DNA of 14,164 nucleotides, from positions 1-14,164 of the forward strand of contig JAQQAK010000453.1 of the NCBI GenBank assembly GCA_028527945.1. Direction: 5' to 3'. Below are positions 13,225 to 14,164 of the stretch, one piece after another (position 1 is the stretch's first letter; every line of letters begins with the position of its first letter). The position numbers and the translations under genes are program-made. This DNA comes from Spirochaetaceae bacterium. GTDB taxonomy: Bacteria; Spirochaetota; Spirochaetia; UBA9216. The notes under the pieces were generated by a model. The model made no database searches, had not been told where the DNA came from, and worked only from the letters and a program-made list of their open reading frames with translations.

Positions 13225-14164
13225 TTGAAAGACGGGTTAGTATTAATAACTTACGCAGATAGTTTTGGTGGAAATCTTCAGACATTAAAAAATAATTTGG
13301 ATTCTTATTTTCAGGACTGTATAAGCGGGGTACATATACTACCCTTCTTCCCTTCATCAGGCGACAGAGGGTTTTCTCCGTTAAATTATACGGAGATAAC
13401 CCCTGAATTTGGCTCATGGGAAGATCTTGCTGCTATTGGGGAGCGTTACGAGATTATGGCAGACGTTATGGTAAACCATATCTCAAGACGTTCTGAATAT
13501 TTTAAAGACTGGCTCTCAAAAGAAGACAAATCTGAATACGCGAGCCTTTTTCTTCCTATAAGAAAAGTTTTTGGAACAGATAATCCTTCAAAAGAAGAGC
13601 TTGCAAAAGTTTACCGTAGACAACCTTCTCCACCATGGCTTGATATAACTTTTGACTCTGGTAAAAATGAAAGAATATGGTGTACTTTCAGTGAGCAGCA
13701 GATAGATATTGATATTTCTTCAGAAGCAGGAATCAAACTCTTTACCGAAACAGTAAAGAACCTTTCAGAAAAAGGTGTAAAGACTATTAGACTTGATGCT
13801 GTTGGGTATATAACCAAAAAGAAAGGAACAACATGTTTCATGGTTGAACCAGAAATTTGGACAATCCTTTCAAGACTAAAAACCATATCTGAAAATTTTG
13901 ATGTAGACCTTCTTCCTGAAATGCACGAGCATTATAGTATTCAGCAGAAGGTATCAGAACATGGCTTTCCAGTTTATGATTTTGCGCTTCCAATGCTGCT
14001 TTTATATTCATGGTACAAAAAGGATTTTGCTCCACTTAAGAATTGGCTGCAAATATGTCCAAAGAACTGTTATACAACCCTTGATACACATGATGGAATT
14101 GGTGTTGTCGATGCCGCGGATCTTCTTACACAAGAGCAGACAGACTTTACAGTTGAAAAACTTT
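13225..14164 (+). CDS. Sucrose phosphorylase (GH13 subfamily 18), 3'-truncated by window edge
   Basis: The visible 313 residues are the N-terminal two-thirds of an enzyme normally about 480-500 long. It converts sucrose plus phosphate to alpha-glucose-1-phosphate and fructose in the cytoplasm, saving ATP. The sequence closely parallels Leuconostoc/Streptococcus enzymes (GtfA): HILPFFPSSGDRGFSP at 37-52, DVMVNHIS at 80-87, the nucleophile Asp191 in IRLDAVGY, the acid/base Glu232 in LLPEMHEHYS, and Asp290 in LDTHDGIGVVD. These positions match the catalytic residues known in bifidobacterial sucrose phosphorylase (192, 232 and 290). TTG at 13225 is the start: the protein begins KDGLVLITYAD as in relatives, and GGGG sits 6 bases upstream. 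A close alternative is sucrose-6'-phosphate phosphorylase, but uptake by an ABC transporter delivers unphosphorylated sugar, which favours sucrose. Confidence 0.92.
   Translation, partial: MKDGLVLITYADSFGGNLQTLKNNLDSYFQDCISGVHILPFFPSSGDRGFSPLNYTEITPEFGSWEDLAAIGERYEIMADVMVNHISRRSEYFKDWLSKEDKSEYASLFLPIRKVFGTDNPSKEELAKVYRRQPSPPWLDITFDSGKNERIWCTFSEQQIDIDISSEAGIKLFTETVKNLSEKGVKTIRLDAVGYITKKKGTTCFMVEPEIWTILSRLKTISENFDVDLLPEMHEHYSIQQKVSEHGFPVYDFALPMLLLYSWYKKDFAPLKNWLQICPKNCYTTLDTHDGIGVVDAADLLTQEQTDFTVEKL

Noticed and set aside
13611..14035. Two minus-strand ORFs opposite the phosphorylase
   Set aside because: The plus frame carries all catalytic motifs of GH13_18, so the antisense frames are incidental.

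Overview
The window is AT-rich, densely packed bacterial DNA with short intergenic gaps and frequent Shine-Dalgarno sites. Gene content and style (lipoproteins with a loose lipobox, ABC sugar uptake genes closest to the AglEFG type, AT-biased codons with frequent AGA arginine) suggest a free-living or host-associated fermentative spirochaete (Treponema/Spirochaeta-like). That assignment is inference; no rRNA or marker gene is present.

Layout. (1) 1-500, minus: C-terminal-ward part of a HisKA_2-type sensor histidine kinase. It runs off the left edge and appears to lack a normal 5' end. (2) 539-2125, plus: a tight two-gene unit encoding an exported C39-like cysteine peptidase and a von Willebrand A (VWA) lipoprotein. 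(3) 2241-2654, plus: a DUF1893 protein, apparently translated from a leaderless GTG start, converging on (4) 2674-5834, minus: an operon for a 2-oxo-acid/acetoin dehydrogenase complex in the order E1alpha, E1beta, E2. Its E2 has a shrunken E1/E3-binding domain, and two tandem hairpins lie before E2. (5) 5933-6781, minus: an orphan Dam-type GATC adenine methylase. (6) 7004-7540, plus: ferritin, ending in a textbook terminator. (7) 7705-8224, plus: a small two-helix membrane protein overlapping a YbjQ/UPF0145 gene. (8) 8404-14164, plus: a sugar locus with a LacI-family repressor preceded by its probable operator, an AglE-like binding lipoprotein, AglF- and AglG-like permeases, and a sucrose phosphorylase cut by the right edge.

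The sugar locus reads as one pathway. A surface lipoprotein captures an alpha-glucoside (probably sucrose), the two permeases import it using an ATPase encoded elsewhere, and the phosphorylase splits it with phosphate into glucose-1-phosphate and fructose. The LacI protein probably senses the sugar and represses its own promoter through a perfect 14-bp palindrome just downstream of the -10 box. A long hairpin after the binding-protein gene and a GC-richer structured leader before the permease genes could set the ratio of binding protein to permease.

No complete mobile element, CRISPR array, tRNA or rRNA was found. No gap between genes exceeds 300 bases. I found no clear new multi-gene defence or similar system. 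The points most worth a second look are the structured leader and mini-ORF at 10935-11039, the tandem hairpins at 3729-3774, the possible leaderless DUF1893 gene, the reduced E2 subunit, and the peptidase/VWA cassette beside a 5'-broken kinase.
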